Source of the DNA: Terriglobales bacterium
Lineage (GTDB): Bacteria; Acidobacteriota; Terriglobia; Bryobacterales; Bryobacteraceae
DNA length: 64,000 nt
Reading direction: 5' to 3'
Assembly: GCA_027485675.1 (NCBI GenBank)
Contig: JAIXQP010000046.1
Location: 48,878 to 112,877 of the forward strand
Below the pieces are notes generated by a model. That model was not told the DNA's origin. It saw only the letters and a list, made by a program, of their open reading frames with translations, and did no database searches. The position numbers were made by a program, and so were the translations under genes. Position 1 is the first letter of the stretch; each line of letters begins with the position of its first letter. Below are positions 1-8,901 of this stretch, piece by piece.

Positions 1-2
1 CC

Positions 3-1316
3 CTTTGCGACGTCGACCTGAAGCGCGGCGAAGGCGCCATCAAGCGTTACGAGAAGCTGCCGCTCTATCGCGACTACCGCACGATGCTCGACAAAGAGGG
101 CAAGAATATCGACGCGGTCACCATCGCCATTCCGGACTTCATGCACGCCGCCGTAGCGCTCGCCTATATGCAGGCCGGCAAGCACGTCTATCTCGAAAAG
201 CCGCTGGCCCGCACCCCGTGGGAGACTCGCCTGCTGCTCGACGCGGCCGTCAAGTATAAGGTCGCCACGCAGATGGGCAACCAAGGCTATTCGCACGAGT
301 CCCACCGCGTGGCCGCGGAGATTCTCTGGTCCGGCGAGATCGGCGATGTCACCGAGGTCCACGTTTCGACGACGCCCGGCACCCATCCCACCGGCTTGAA
401 GGAACTCCCGCCCGAAGAGTCCGCCCCCGATTCGCTCGATTGGAGCGCCTGGCTCGGCAACGCGCCCATGCGGCCGTTCAGCTCGTACTACGTGCCCTAC
501 AACTGGCGCGGCTTCTACGACTTCGGCACGGGCCAGATCGGCAACTGGGCAACCCACTCGGCCGGCCCCGTCCACCACGCGCTGCAACTTGGCGCGCCGA
601 CGAGCGTTGAGCGCGTCGCCGTGACCAACGAGAGCAAGTACACCTTCCCGGACCGCGCCACCATTCGCGTCGACTTCCCCAAGCGCGGCGGCATGCCGCC
701 CGTGAGCGTGTTCTATCACGATTCGGCCCGCGCGACGGACCCGGACGTCTACCGCGTCCCCGGCATGGACAACGAAGTCATTCTGCCTCCGCCAAACAAT
801 CTGACGGACAAAGGCCGTCCGATGGGTACGCCGCGCGCCGGCGGCGGCGGCGCGCCCCGGCCTCCGCGTCCGGCCAATGCACCGCCCATGGGCGCGGGCG
901 GCCCCGGGGTGAAGGTGTTCGGGGCTGGGCGGGGCGGCCCGGCGCCGGGTGTGCTGACCGGCAACGGAGCCGTCTTCATCGGGACGAAAGGCATCATGGC
1001 GACGGTGGAGCGCGGGGAAGGCGTGTGGCTGTTGCCCTCGGCTCGCTGGGCTGAGTACCGGCTGCCGCCGCAGTTGTTGACGCGCTCGCCCGGCCACATG
1101 CTCGATTGGATCCGCGCCTGCAAGGGCGGGGACCAGGCCTGTTCCGACTTCCGCATCTCGGCGCCCTATGCCGAATGGCTCGCTTTGACGGCGATTGCGT
1201 TCCGCGTGCCGGGCAAATTGAACTGGGACAGCAAGCTGATGCGCTTTACCAACAGTGCGGAAGCGAACAAGTTTGTGAAGCCGGCGTTCCGCCCGGGCAT
1301 GGAGTTGAAACTCTGA
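3..1316 (+). CDS. Gfo/Idh/MocA-family oxidoreductase, 5' end outside the window
   Basis: The open frame runs in from the window edge without a stop, so the start and most of the Rossmann nucleotide-binding region are missing; 437 residues remain. The family marker E-K-P is at residues 65-67 of the visible part (HVYLEKPLA), where the Lys contacts the nicotinamide cofactor and sugar. The family oxidises or reduces sugars, inositols and derivatives with NAD(P). A Gly/Pro/Arg-rich insert encoded at about 820-950 is not a normal part of the fold. It is followed after 17 bases by a SnoaL-like gene on the same strand. The family call is firm; the substrate cannot be read. Exported Tat-type members are common in this phylum, but the signal region is not visible here. 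Confidence 0.9.
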   Translation, partial: LCDVDLKRGEGAIKRYEKLPLYRDYRTMLDKEGKNIDAVTIAIPDFMHAAVALAYMQAGKHVYLEKPLARTPWETRLLLDAAVKYKVATQMGNQGYSHESHRVAAEILWSGEIGDVTEVHVSTTPGTHPTGLKELPPEESAPDSLDWSAWLGNAPMRPFSSYYVPYNWRGFYDFGTGQIGNWATHSAGPVHHALQLGAPTSVERVAVTNESKYTFPDRATIRVDFPKRGGMPPVSVFYHDSARATDPDVYRVPGMDNEVILPPPNNLTDKGRPMGTPRAGGGGAPRPPRPANAPPMGAGGPGVKVFGAGRGGPAPGVLTGNGAVFIGTKGIMATVERGEGVWLLPSARWAEYRLPPQLLTRSPGHMLDWIRACKGGDQACSDFRISAPYAEWLALTAIAFRVPGKLNWDSKLMRFTNSAEANKFVKPAFRPGMELKL

Positions 1317-1333
1317 AAGGGGTACGCTGAGGG

Positions 1334-1720
1334 ATGACGAATCAAGAAGTGGCGATGAAGCTCGTCGCCCTCTGTACTGCCCATGAAAACTTTGCGGCGA
1401 TGGAACAACTCTACGCCGAAGACATAGTGAGCGTTGAAGGCCAACCCGACACTGGAGGCAAGACCGCGACCTCCGGCAAACAGGCTGTGATTGACAAGAG
1501 CAAGGCTTGGGCCGGCGTCCATGAGATCCATGGGTCGTCGACCGAGGGCCCGTTCTTGTCGACCGATGGTTTCGCCGTAATCTTTCAATTTGACGTTACG
1601 CCGAAGTCCACTGGAAGACGAACCCAGCTACGGGAGATTGCCGTGTACACCGTAAACCAAGGGCTCATCGTCCGCGAAGAGTTCTTTTACGGCGAGGACG
1701 GCGACGCCCTGAGCCGGTAG
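1334..1720 (+). CDS. SnoaL-like (NTF2-fold) protein
   Basis: A 128-residue protein. The ATG is preceded by a GAGGG ribosome-binding site. The order of features fits the NTF2/SnoaL cone fold: an N-terminal helix (VALCTAHENFAAMEQLYAEDI), a variable centre, and a C-terminal strand pair ending in the pattern LIVREEFFY, typical of SnoaL-like proteins that use an acidic pocket residue. Members act as small isomerases, hydrolases or ligand binders. Neither substrate nor pathway is apparent. It probably shares a transcript with the oxidoreductase 17 bases upstream, and a strong hairpin follows its stop after 17 bases. Confidence 0.7.
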   Translation: MTNQEVAMKLVALCTAHENFAAMEQLYAEDIVSVEGQPDTGGKTATSGKQAVIDKSKAWAGVHEIHGSSTEGPFLSTDGFAVIFQFDVTPKSTGRRTQLREIAVYTVNQGLIVREEFFYGEDGDALSR

Positions 1721-2345
1721 AGTCGCCCCAACAAATTCCCCGCGCCCATACCCATCAGCGGAAGCAGAACGGGGTATGGGCGTAGCGGGGCATTGACACC
1801 GCGCATCACGCTGCTGCGGATTGCCAGATGCGAAGGCGAGAGCAATGCGGCCTGGACCTGATCCGCCAGCCATGGTGCGGCCTGTCTCCTGGACTTGAAT
1901 GCCACGCGACCACTGGAGCCAAAGCGTCTTCCACAATTGGCCAAGCCCTGATTCCATGGCTTGCCGCAGTTGGTTTTTGCCAGTAGGACGCTCGAAGACT
2001 ACGACGTAGAGGGTCACGCGTTGCGACGGTAGAGCCTGCCCGATCAAATCGAGTCCATCGCGAACAATGGGCGGAGCATCTTCTCACATCGCCGTCACGA
2101 TCCGGCCCAGCTTCGCCAACTCTTCCTCTAGATGCCGCCGCCCGCAACCGGTACGGCCGCCGCCGGTCATCGGGCGACGCCATCGCGCGGATCATCCCCC
2201 GCCTTACAGCGTGCCGGGGCCCCAGCGGACCCCAGCGAACCGCTCAATGTCCAATCGCCCCGGCCTGGCTCGCCAATACGAGAAGTGTCGAATCGGACAT
2301 CGCTATTCCGTCCTGCGAAGTATCGAAATACGGCAGAGCGGCTGT
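1721..2345. other. 625-base gap without a convincing gene; possible gene remnants
   Basis: This is the only long non-coding stretch in the window. It holds the hairpin at 1738-1790. Minus-strand frames between about 2330 and 1800 contain short protein-like stretches broken by stops and frame changes, for example one frame ending in HLEEELAKLGRIVTAM before a TGA near 2088, and another reading LYVVVFERPTGKNQLRQ near 1990-2030. That looks more like a decayed minus-strand gene than like regulatory DNA. I cannot identify the ancestor, and none of the intact frames here looks like a real gene. Confidence 0.4.
1738..1790. repeat. Strong inverted repeat (hairpin) after the SnoaL-like gene
   Basis: The left arm at 1738-1753 and the right arm at 1772-1790 pair over 16 bases (6 + 10), with a 3-base bulge (gta, 1782-1784) and an 18-base loop. 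It starts 17 bases after the SnoaL-like stop. No T-run follows, so it is not a classical intrinsic terminator. It could be a transcript-end stabiliser or a palindromic repeat unit. Confidence 0.6.
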
Positions 2346-3350
2346 CTATTTCTTCGCCGGCTCCGCGAAGCCGCGGCCCACCATGTCCCGCACGTCGGTC
2401 GTGGCGCCGTGGTCCCGCCAGAGCCACCGCATCATCTCCGGAAACACCGTCTGCAGCATCTTCTGCCCGTGGCGCTGGACTCCCCAGGAGTAGTTCAGGT
2501 CGTAGCCCTTCTCCTCAAGAGCCTTCTGCATGCGGACGTTCTGCAGAAACCAGTCCCGCGTTTCGTCATAAGAACCGTCGGCCCGCAAAGCGCGGTTGTC
2601 GTTCCGTCCGTCCACCAGAAACACTCGAATCGGCTTCTTCTCGCTCTTCCGGATGATGTCCGGGTAGGCGTGGCCCCCGCGGATATTCGTGAAGCTGCCG
2701 ACGTTGCTCAGCACCTTCCGGAAATGATTCGGGCGCTCCCACGCAACCGTGAAGGCGGCGATGGCGCCGGAACTCGAGCCGCCAATGCCATGGCGTTCCG
2801 GATCCTTTGAGATGTTGTACTCCTTGTACAGCACCGGCATCAGCTCATCGACGATCACCCGGGCGTACTTGTCGTCCAGGCTGTTGTACTCCGTCGGGCG
2901 GTTCGTATCGCGGTCGCCCCAGTTGCGCGGCGTCGGCTCGGGTTGATCGGGACGGCGGCCCGGATTTATGAAGACGCCGATCATGATCGGAATCTCCTTC
3001 CGGTAGATCAGGTTGTCCATCACCACCTGCGCCCGAATGTCGCCTTCCGGCGCCATGAAGGCCTGGCCGTCCTGATAGATCATCAGGCTGGCGGGAACGG
3101 CAGGATCATACTGCGCCGGCACATAAACCCAGTAGGTGTGCTGCGTACCGGGATAGACCTCGCTCGGGAGCGTGAACGGCCCGCGGACTTCGCCTTTGGG
3201 AACGCCCTCCATCACCATCGCATCGGGAGAGAGCTTGTAGTAGAGGTCCGTGTTCGGGGTCTCCGCCATCGGCGGACGCTGCGGACGATTGGCGGGCGGC
3301 GCCTGGGCGAAGAGCCCGGCGGCCAACAGGATAGGAAGGACTTGCTTCAT
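2346..3350 (-). CDS. Secreted alpha/beta-hydrolase esterase (esterase D/Fes-like)
   Basis: A 334-residue protein with a signal peptide ([17 protein letters not shown]) and so an exported product. The nucleophile elbow G-S-S-S-G is at residues 191-195, with Ser193 as the likely nucleophile. The surrounding order matches enterochelin-esterase-like hydrolases: [10 protein letters not shown] near residue 90, and [11 protein letters not shown] for the acid region. A late His (near VQRHGQ) completes a plausible triad. Such enzymes in Acidobacteria and Planctomycetes often accompany plant-polymer degradation as acyl esterases; the substrate is not deducible. The DUF2911 gene upstream is on the same strand, 49 bases away. 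Confidence 0.85.
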   Translation of the reverse strand: MKQVLPILLAAGLFAQAPPANRPQRPPMAETPNTDLYYKLSPDAMVMEGVPKGEVRGPFTLPSEVYPGTQHTYWVYVPAQYDPAVPASLMIYQDGQAFMAPEGDIRAQVVMDNLIYRKEIPIMIGVFINPGRRPDQPEPTPRNWGDRDTNRPTEYNSLDDKYARVIVDELMPVLYKEYNISKDPERHGIGGSSSGAIAAFTVAWERPNHFRKVLSNVGSFTNIRGGHAYPDIIRKSEKKPIRVFLVDGRNDNRALRADGSYDETRDWFLQNVRMQKALEEKGYDLNYSWGVQRHGQKMLQTVFPEMMRWLWRDHGATTDVRDMVGRGFAEPAKK

Positions 3351-3399
3351 GGTTCCGCAAGCACGATATCACAGTGGCCGGCGGGGCCGGCGGAGGCGG

Positions 3400-3915
3400 C
3401 TACTTGACCTTGAGCGGGACGGAGGCGACGTGGTTTTCCCACGCCAACGTCAGCGAGGAATCGGTCAAAGTGTACTTCAGGCTCTCGACGAGCGCGGGCG
3501 GCTTGGCCATCTTCATCTTCACGCGGCCAAGGTCGGCGCCTTTGTCGTAGCTCAAGCCCCATTGGCCGGTTTTCTTGTTGACGACCAGCGTCCATTCGCT
3601 CGGATTGGTGAGGTCGATATAGAGGGTGTAGTCGCCGGCGGGAACGGCGAGGCCGCCAAGGTCGAGATCAGCATCGGTGTGCAGCTTGGTGGCGGCGTTC
3701 GCGCCGGCCCGCCAGATGGGGTAGTTGCGGTCCTTGCCGATCTGGCCGTCGGGGCCGAACAGCTTACCTTCGCGGCCTTTGACGGCGGGCGAGGCGTAGG
3801 TGATGGAGATGGTCTTGCCGTTGATGGTCTTGGACTCAGTGGCGGCGGGGCTCTGCGCAAAAGCGAACGCCGCGATCGACAGAGCAATCGCGGCGGAACG
3901 GACGAGGTGGGTCAT
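3400..3915 (-). CDS. DUF2911 secreted protein
   Basis: A 171-residue protein with a signal peptide ending near AFAFAQS. The body matches the DUF2911 pattern: ITYASPAVKGR, then a conserved WRAGANAAT, then PAGDYTLYI, and a C-terminal beta-strand segment (SLTLAWENHVASVPL). The family is a small beta-sandwich found in Bacteroidetes and Acidobacteria with no assigned biochemical role. It lies 9 bases downstream of the DHDPS-family gene and may be transcribed with it. The family call rests on motif recognition only. Confidence 0.8.
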   Translation of the reverse strand: MTHLVRSAAIALSIAAFAFAQSPAATESKTINGKTISITYASPAVKGREGKLFGPDGQIGKDRNYPIWRAGANAATKLHTDADLDLGGLAVPAGDYTLYIDLTNPSEWTLVVNKKTGQWGLSYDKGADLGRVKMKMAKPPALVESLKYTLTDSSLTLAWENHVASVPLKVK

Positions 3916-3924
3916 GGACCCAGT

Positions 3925-4824
3925 TTAGACGACGTCGGCGTAGACGGCCATCAGCTTCTCAAGGTCCGCCCGGTCGGCGGGAGTGACGTTGGCGAGAGGC
4001 GGACGCACGGGACCGGCCGGGTGGCCGAGGATCTCCATGGCGTCTTTCATGATGGCGACTTCGTAGCCCTTCATGCGGTCGCGGAGGGCATAGAGCGGGT
4101 GCACGTACTTCTTCATCATGGCGTCCATCGCAGCACGGTCGCCCTTGGCGCCAGCTTCGGCGATGGCAAGCGATAGCTTCGGAGCGATGTTCGAAATGGA
4201 AGAGGTGTAAGCTTGGCAACCGATGGCGAAGTAGCCGGGGGCGAGGTCGTCACCCAGGCCGCCGACCCACGCGACGCGGTCGCCGACTTCGAGCATGATG
4301 CGGTGGTACTTGCGGATGTCGCCCTGGCCGTCCTTCCACATCTTGAGCGAAGGCACGCGGTCGAGCAGGCGCATCACCTGCGCGGGGCTCATGCCGGCCC
4401 AGTCGCGGGTGTAGAACGAAAGCGGCAGGCCGCAGCTTTTGCCAATGGCTTCGAAGTAGTCAAGCAGACCGGTTTCGGGCGCATTGATGTAGTAGGGCGG
4501 CATGACGAGCAGCGCTTCGGCGCCCGCCTCCTCCATCTCGCGCGCCATCTTGCAGGCCAGTGCAGTGTTATAGCCGACGCCGGCGACGATGGGCATCCGG
4601 CCGTTCACCGCCTTGACGGAGACGCGGACGCATTCGACGGCTTCTTCCGGCGTGAGCGAGTAGATCTCGCCCGTACCGCCGACGATCACCTGCGCGCAGA
4701 AGCCGTAACCGGCCATCCAGTCACAGTTCTTTTCGAGGGCCGGAAGATCCAGCGAGAGGTCTTTTTGAAAAGGCGTGACGGGAAATCCGAAGACGCCTCG
4801 GAAGGCTTGTTTGGGGTCTAGCAT
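3925..4824 (-). CDS. DHDPS/KdgD-family (class I) aldolase or dehydratase
   Basis: 299 residues from the ATG at 4824. An in-frame ATG at 4854 would add ten residues; neither has a clear ribosome-binding site. The fold signature of the dihydrodipicolinate synthase superfamily is present: VTPF near the start, then VIVGGTGEIYSLT, VGYNTALACK, a Tyr in SFYTRDW, and the Schiff-base Lys in LKMWKDGQGD. It resembles 5-dehydro-4-deoxyglucarate dehydratase or 2-keto-3-deoxy sugar-acid lyases more than lysine-pathway DapA, since no lysine genes are near and sugar-acid enzymes occur elsewhere in the window. The exact substrate is an inference. Confidence 0.8.
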   Translation of the reverse strand: MLDPKQAFRGVFGFPVTPFQKDLSLDLPALEKNCDWMAGYGFCAQVIVGGTGEIYSLTPEEAVECVRVSVKAVNGRMPIVAGVGYNTALACKMAREMEEAGAEALLVMPPYYINAPETGLLDYFEAIGKSCGLPLSFYTRDWAGMSPAQVMRLLDRVPSLKMWKDGQGDIRKYHRIMLEVGDRVAWVGGLGDDLAPGYFAIGCQAYTSSISNIAPKLSLAIAEAGAKGDRAAMDAMMKKYVHPLYALRDRMKGYEVAIMKDAMEILGHPAGPVRPPLANVTPADRADLEKLMAVYADVV

Positions 4825-4875
4825 TTTGGCTTGAGGAATTCTACCAGATGCCATCCGTACGGATGCGCAGGCGAA

Positions 4876-5007
4876 CTACTTGCGCATTCCGGGCTTGGGG
4901 GAGCGCACTGCCTGCTGGCGGCGCTTCTTCTTCGAGCGCTTGGGCTTGGAGATGATGAAGGTGCCGCTGCCGATGTATTCGGCGGAATAAAGGTTTTCTT
5001 TGGCCAT
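4876..5007 (-). CDS. 43-residue highly basic protein
   Basis: A short open frame (ATG at 5007, TAG at 4876) coding for an acidic/neutral first half (MAKENLYSAEYIGSGTF) and a very basic second half with K-P-K-R-S-K-K-K-R-R at residues 21-30, ending P-G-M-R-K. It fills most of the gap between two minus-strand genes and has its own TACAAT -10-like hexamer 8 bases before the start. The composition resembles small ribosome-associated or nucleic-acid-binding proteins, but I do not recognise the family. Confidence 0.6.
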   Translation of the reverse strand: MAKENLYSAEYIGSGTFIISKPKRSKKKRRQQAVRSPKPGMRK

Positions 5008-5015
5008 AAATTTCT

Positions 5016-5021
5016 ATTGTA
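5016..5021 (-). promoter_or_regulatory. -10-like hexamer TACAAT before the 43-residue gene
   Basis: On the minus strand TACAAT ends 8 bases before the ATG at 5007. A transcript starting 6-8 bases after the hexamer would have almost no leader. No convincing -35 hexamer is visible. Confidence 0.4.
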
Positions 5022-5048
5022 GCCCAATTCTCGGCGGCGGCCCGTGAT

Positions 5049-5810
5049 CTAGACCATGTACATGCCGCCGTTGATTTCGATGGTTTGTCCGTGGATGCCG
5101 CTGGCGGCATCGGAGAGGAGAAACGCGATGACGGCGGCGATCTCTTCGTTGGTTTGCAGCCGGCCGGCCGGTGTCTGCGCTTTGATGTTGTCGAGCATTT
5201 GCTGGGTCGAGTACTTCTCGTGGAAGTAGTTGTCGACCGTGCCCGGCGAAACGGCATTGACCCGGATGCCAGCCGGAGCCAGCTCTTTCGCCAGGCCTTT
5301 CGTGATGCAGGCGACGGCGGCTTTCGAGGCGGCGTAGATGGTCGCGCCGGGGCCGCCACCATTGCGGGCGGCGATGGAGCTGAGATTGATGACATGGCCG
5401 GAACCCTTGGCGATCATGCCGGGGGCCAGCGCCTGCGTGATGAAGTAGACGCTCTTGGTGTTGAGGGTCATCACGCGGTCATAGAGGTCAAAGGTGAACT
5501 CGGGCATCTTGGCGCGATGGACGAGGTGGCCGGCGTTGTTGATGAGAATGTCGGCCTCCGGCGCGGTGGCCTTCAATTGATTGATAAAAGCGGTGAGGCC
5601 GGCATCGGTGGACAGATCGGCGCCGATGAGGTCCACCTGGCAGTTGGTGAGTTCGGCGGCGAGTTGCGCGGCGCCGTCGAGATAGGACGAGTAGTGCAGC
5701 ACGAGCCGCGATGCTCCGGCGGCGGCAAGCAGACGAGCGGTGGCGGCGCCGATGCCGCGCGAGGCGCCGGTGATGACGGCGGTTTTTCCAGCGATTCCAT
5801 TGGGATTCAT
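5049..5810 (-). CDS. Short-chain dehydrogenase/reductase (FabG-like SDR)
   Basis: 253 residues. The ATG has a strong GGAGGT ribosome-binding site. Classical SDR order: TGASRGIG for NAD(P) binding at about residues 14-21, INNAG, a catalytic Ser in NLSSIAAR, and Y-A-A-S-K for Tyr/Lys, then PG and a C-terminal IEINGGMYMV. A length of about 250 is normal for the family. It is probably a 3-oxoacyl-ACP reductase paralogue or sugar/alcohol dehydrogenase. It stands alone, not in a fatty-acid synthesis cluster, so the fabG symbol is not assigned. Confidence 0.85.
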   Translation of the reverse strand: MNPNGIAGKTAVITGASRGIGAATARLLAAAGASRLVLHYSSYLDGAAQLAAELTNCQVDLIGADLSTDAGLTAFINQLKATAPEADILINNAGHLVHRAKMPEFTFDLYDRVMTLNTKSVYFITQALAPGMIAKGSGHVINLSSIAARNGGGPGATIYAASKAAVACITKGLAKELAPAGIRVNAVSPGTVDNYFHEKYSTQQMLDNIKAQTPAGRLQTNEEIAAVIAFLLSDAASGIHGQTIEINGGMYMV

Positions 5811-5864
5811 GACCTCCCATGGTATCGAGGTGTCAAGCGCCTTGGGGAGAAGGATTCGCCGGGT

Positions 5865-6461
5865 TCAGGACAGGAGATCCTGCAAGCGCAGGGTGGCCGC
5901 CTCGGCTGCCAACGGCGAGACCGGCTCGTCGGCCGCGTAGGCGATGATGGAGTTGTAGCGATCGTCCGCCGGATCCCGGTGGATGACGATGCGGTGATTG
6001 CGCAGATCCACGACCCAGTAGTCCGGGATACACGCGCTGGCGTAGAGAGCTGCCTTGGCGCCCAAGTCGTACTCCTGGGTAGTGGCTGACACTTCGACTA
6101 CCAGCAACAGGTCGGGCGGGGCTGGATTCTGCGTACGAAACTCTGCGAATGGCCGGCGCAAAACAATGGCATCCGGCTCCGGCTGGTTCGTCGGGGTCAG
6201 GAGTGGCCCCAGGTCGATGGAAACTTCCTGCTCAACATAGTCATCGCCAAACGCCTGCCGGAGCCAGCGGTGCAGGAGATGCAGCACAATCGAGTGCAGT
6301 CGCGACTTTGGCGTCTTGCAAATCAACTCCCCGTCGATCAGCTCGAATCGTTCCCCTTCGAGCAACCCCGCCGCCTCTAATGCCTGACAATCGGCACGGG
6401 TAAGGCGTCGCCGGGCGTCGGCCGGAAGCTGCGCGGAATGAACGGCAAGGGCAGCAGGCAT
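5865..6461 (-). CDS. Uma2-family (DUF820) PD-(D/E)xK endonuclease-like protein
   Basis: 198 residues from the ATG at 6461. The nuclease-like core is visible: FELIDGEL near 39-46, then PEPDAIVL (Asp97), VVEVS (Glu123) and Lys136 in YDLGAKAALY, followed by IPDYWVVDL. These are the usual acidic residues and Lys of this restriction-endonuclease-like fold. Uma2 genes are abundant in Cyanobacteria, Acidobacteria and Planctomycetes; their role is unknown and possibly linked to mobile DNA. The reading frame stays open upstream beyond the true start, into the divergent PQQ gene. Confidence 0.85.
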   Translation of the reverse strand: MPAALAVHSAQLPADARRRLTRADCQALEAAGLLEGERFELIDGELICKTPKSRLHSIVLHLLHRWLRQAFGDDYVEQEVSIDLGPLLTPTNQPEPDAIVLRRPFAEFRTQNPAPPDLLLVVEVSATTQEYDLGAKAALYASACIPDYWVVDLRNHRIVIHRDPADDRYNSIIAYAADEPVSPLAAEAATLRLQDLLS

Positions 6462-6512
6462 GCTTGACTGCAGGATACGACGAGATTCCACGCCACGAGA
6501 CGAGGGGATAGA

Positions 6513-8882
6513 ATGTTGGCTTCTATGGCGCTCTTTCGCGGGTCTCACTCCTTCCCCCACGTCCTTTGGTTCCTTGCCTTGGCCGGCGGGGCCACGCTGC
6601 CCGCTGCCGTCGTCCTGCCCGACGGACCAGGAAAGGCAGAAACGCAGAAGCTGTGCAGCCGCTGCCACTCCATGGACCAGACCGTCTCGCTCCGGCAGGG
6701 GCCGGCCGCGTGGACCGAAACGATCGCCAAGATGGTGAACCTGGGCGCGACGGGGAACGACGCCGATTTTCAGGCCGTGCTGCAATACCTGGCCAAACAC
6801 TACGGCCCCGTGGGCGGAGCGGCGGCTCCCTCGGCGGAGCCAGTGGCCATGCCCACAGCGGCCGCGCCGGATGCGGCCACGGCGGCGGCGCGGGTGGAGC
6901 CAGTGGGACCGGCACGAATGCCCGTCGACGGGGGTCCGGCGGATCCGGCCAAGGAATGGCGGACCTACGGACACGACCCGGGGGCGATGCGGTTTTCGCC
7001 GCTGCGGCAGATTACGCCGGAGAACGTCAGCCAATTAAAGGTAGCCTGGGTGCACCATATGAAACCAACCGGCTTCACGGCCGCAGCGCCGCAGCGGCCA
7101 CGAGCGCCGGGCGGGCCGGTGGGCGATGAACCGGAAGCAGCGGCGGCGCGCAGCCGGGGACCGCAGTTCGGGTCCGGAATGCGGCCGAGTCAGGTGACGC
7201 CGCTGGTGATCCGCGGGGTGATGTACATTACGTCCCCATACTCGCGCGTGACGGCGCTGGACCCGGTGACCGGTCAGGAGTTCTGGTCGTTCGCGCTGCC
7301 CGCTGGTGTGCCCTCGACGCGCGGCCTCGAATACTGGCCCGGCGATGGCAAGACACCGGCGCAGTTGGTCTTCGGCTCGAGCGACGGCAAGCTCTACTCG
7401 ATTGACGCGAAGACGGGCAAGCCGAACCCCGGGTTCGGCGATAACGGCGTGATCAACCTGAATACCGAAGACATCATGCGGGGGCTGCCGGGACGAAACA
7501 TGCTGACTTCGCCGCCGACGGTGTATAGGAACCTCGTGATTACGGGCGGGACCACGCAGGAGAATCCGCCGTTGGGCCCGGCGGGAGACGTGCGGGCGTG
7601 GGACATGCGGACGGGGAAGCTGGTTTGGAAGTTCCGTTCGATTCCGGAGCCGGGCGAGAAGTTCAACGACACTTGGGCGGGGCAGAGTTGGAAGAACCGG
7701 ACGGGCGTGAACGTCTGGGGGTTCCTCACCGTGGATGAGAAGCGGGGCATTGTCTATATGCCGTTCGGGGCGCCGTCTGTCGACCAGTACGGCGGAGACC
7801 GGGCGGGGGATAACCTGTTCGGGACGAGCCTGGTGGCGGCGGATGCCAACACCGGCAAGTACCTCTGGCATTTCCAGGTGGTGCACCACGACATCTGGGA
7901 CGCCGACATGACCGGGGCGCCGTTGCTGTTGGACGTGAAGCAGGGCGGCAAAGTGATTCCCGCAGTGGCGGCCGTGAACAAAGTGGGCCTCGTGTTTCTC
8001 CTGAACCGGGTGACCGGGAAACCGATCTATGGAGTGGAGGAACGGCCGGTGCCACAGAGCGAGGTGCCGCTCGAACGGACGGCGAAGACGCAACCGTTTC
8101 CCCTGAAGCCGGAGCCGTTGGCGCGGATGCGTTTTGAGATGAAGGACGTCGCGACGGTAACGCCGGAGATTGAGGCGGCCTGCCGCGAACTGTTGAAGGG
8201 CATGGCGGTGGGCGGGCCGTATCTGCCGGTCACGTATAACCGGCTGCGCGTGCAGTTTCCCGGAAACCACGGCGGGGTGAACTGGGGCGGGACGTCGTTT
8301 AGCCCGGAGTTGGGCTTCCTCTTTGCGAACGTGAATGAGTTGGGGCAGGTTTCGGGGTTGCGAGATCACGACCCGAAGAAGGGTCCGGCGCTGGGGGTCG
8401 GCCAAGGGAACCGGGTGGATCCGGCCGGGCCTTACGAAGGGTTCCCGGGCGCGGGAGGGCGGTTTAGTGTGAAGGGTCCGACTTCGCAGCAGTATCCCTG
8501 CCAGCAGCCGCCGTGGGGCCAGTTAGTGGCGGTGAATGTCAACACCGGGGAGATTGCGTGGCGGACGCGGTTGGGGGTGACGGATAGTCTGCCGGAGGGG
8601 AAGCAGAACACGGGGCGGCCCGGGAACGGGGGGACGATCGTGACGGCCGGGGGCGTGGTGTTCGTCGGAGCGACGGATGATGCGCGCTTCCGGGCGTTTG
8701 ACGCCAAGACGGGCAAAGAGTTGTGGACCGTGAAGTTGAAGGGGGCGGCGGAAGCGACGCCGATGACCTACGAGGGGCGGGACGGCAAGCAGTACGTGGT
8801 GATTACGGCCACCGGCGGCGGGTTCTTTAATAACCCGGTGACGGACGATGCGGTGATTGCGTATGCGCTTGAGGGAAAGTAA
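6513..8882 (+). CDS. PQQ-dependent dehydrogenase with N-terminal heme-binding region
   Basis: 789 residues, exported (hydrophobic signal to about residue 33). One C-S-R-C-H heme c site lies at residues 48-52 within a small cytochrome-like domain, followed by a Pro/Ala-rich linker and an eight-bladed PQQ propeller (LKVAWVHH, AWDMRTGKLVWKF, VAADANTGKYLWHF, VVFVGATDDARFRAF). It matches quinoprotein alcohol/glucose dehydrogenases that oxidise a periplasmic alcohol or sugar and pass electrons through the fused heme. No PQQ synthesis genes are in the window. The ATG at 6513 has GGGG 5-8 bases upstream; an alternative ATG is four codons later. Substrate unknown. Confidence 0.88.
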   Translation: MLASMALFRGSHSFPHVLWFLALAGGATLPAAVVLPDGPGKAETQKLCSRCHSMDQTVSLRQGPAAWTETIAKMVNLGATGNDADFQAVLQYLAKHYGPVGGAAAPSAEPVAMPTAAAPDAATAAARVEPVGPARMPVDGGPADPAKEWRTYGHDPGAMRFSPLRQITPENVSQLKVAWVHHMKPTGFTAAAPQRPRAPGGPVGDEPEAAAARSRGPQFGSGMRPSQVTPLVIRGVMYITSPYSRVTALDPVTGQEFWSFALPAGVPSTRGLEYWPGDGKTPAQLVFGSSDGKLYSIDAKTGKPNPGFGDNGVINLNTEDIMRGLPGRNMLTSPPTVYRNLVITGGTTQENPPLGPAGDVRAWDMRTGKLVWKFRSIPEPGEKFNDTWAGQSWKNRTGVNVWGFLTVDEKRGIVYMPFGAPSVDQYGGDRAGDNLFGTSLVAADANTGKYLWHFQVVHHDIWDADMTGAPLLLDVKQGGKVIPAVAAVNKVGLVFLLNRVTGKPIYGVEERPVPQSEVPLERTAKTQPFPLKPEPLARMRFEMKDVATVTPEIEAACRELLKGMAVGGPYLPVTYNRLRVQFPGNHGGVNWGGTSFSPELGFLFANVNELGQVSGLRDHDPKKGPALGVGQGNRVDPAGPYEGFPGAGGRFSVKGPTSQQYPCQQPPWGQLVAVNVNTGEIAWRTRLGVTDSLPEGKQNTGRPGNGGTIVTAGGVVFVGATDDARFRAFDAKTGKELWTVKLKGAAEATPMTYEGRDGKQYVVITATGGGFFNNPVTDDAVIAYALEGK

Positions 8883-8901
8883 GCGGCGGGACTGGAGTTT
8901 T

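Noticed and set aside
1806..2195. 129-residue minus-strand frame in the gap
   Set aside because: Arg-rich, no family marks, and the coding-like stretches lie in other frames.
5865..7034. Full-length minus-strand frame fusing Uma2 to 191 upstream residues
   Set aside because: The upstream part is antisense to the PQQ dehydrogenase and has no protein character; Uma2 starts at 6461.
7035..8405. 456-residue open frame antisense to the PQQ dehydrogenase
   Set aside because: His/Arg/Pro-rich, no motifs; an antisense shadow typical of G+C-rich coding DNA.
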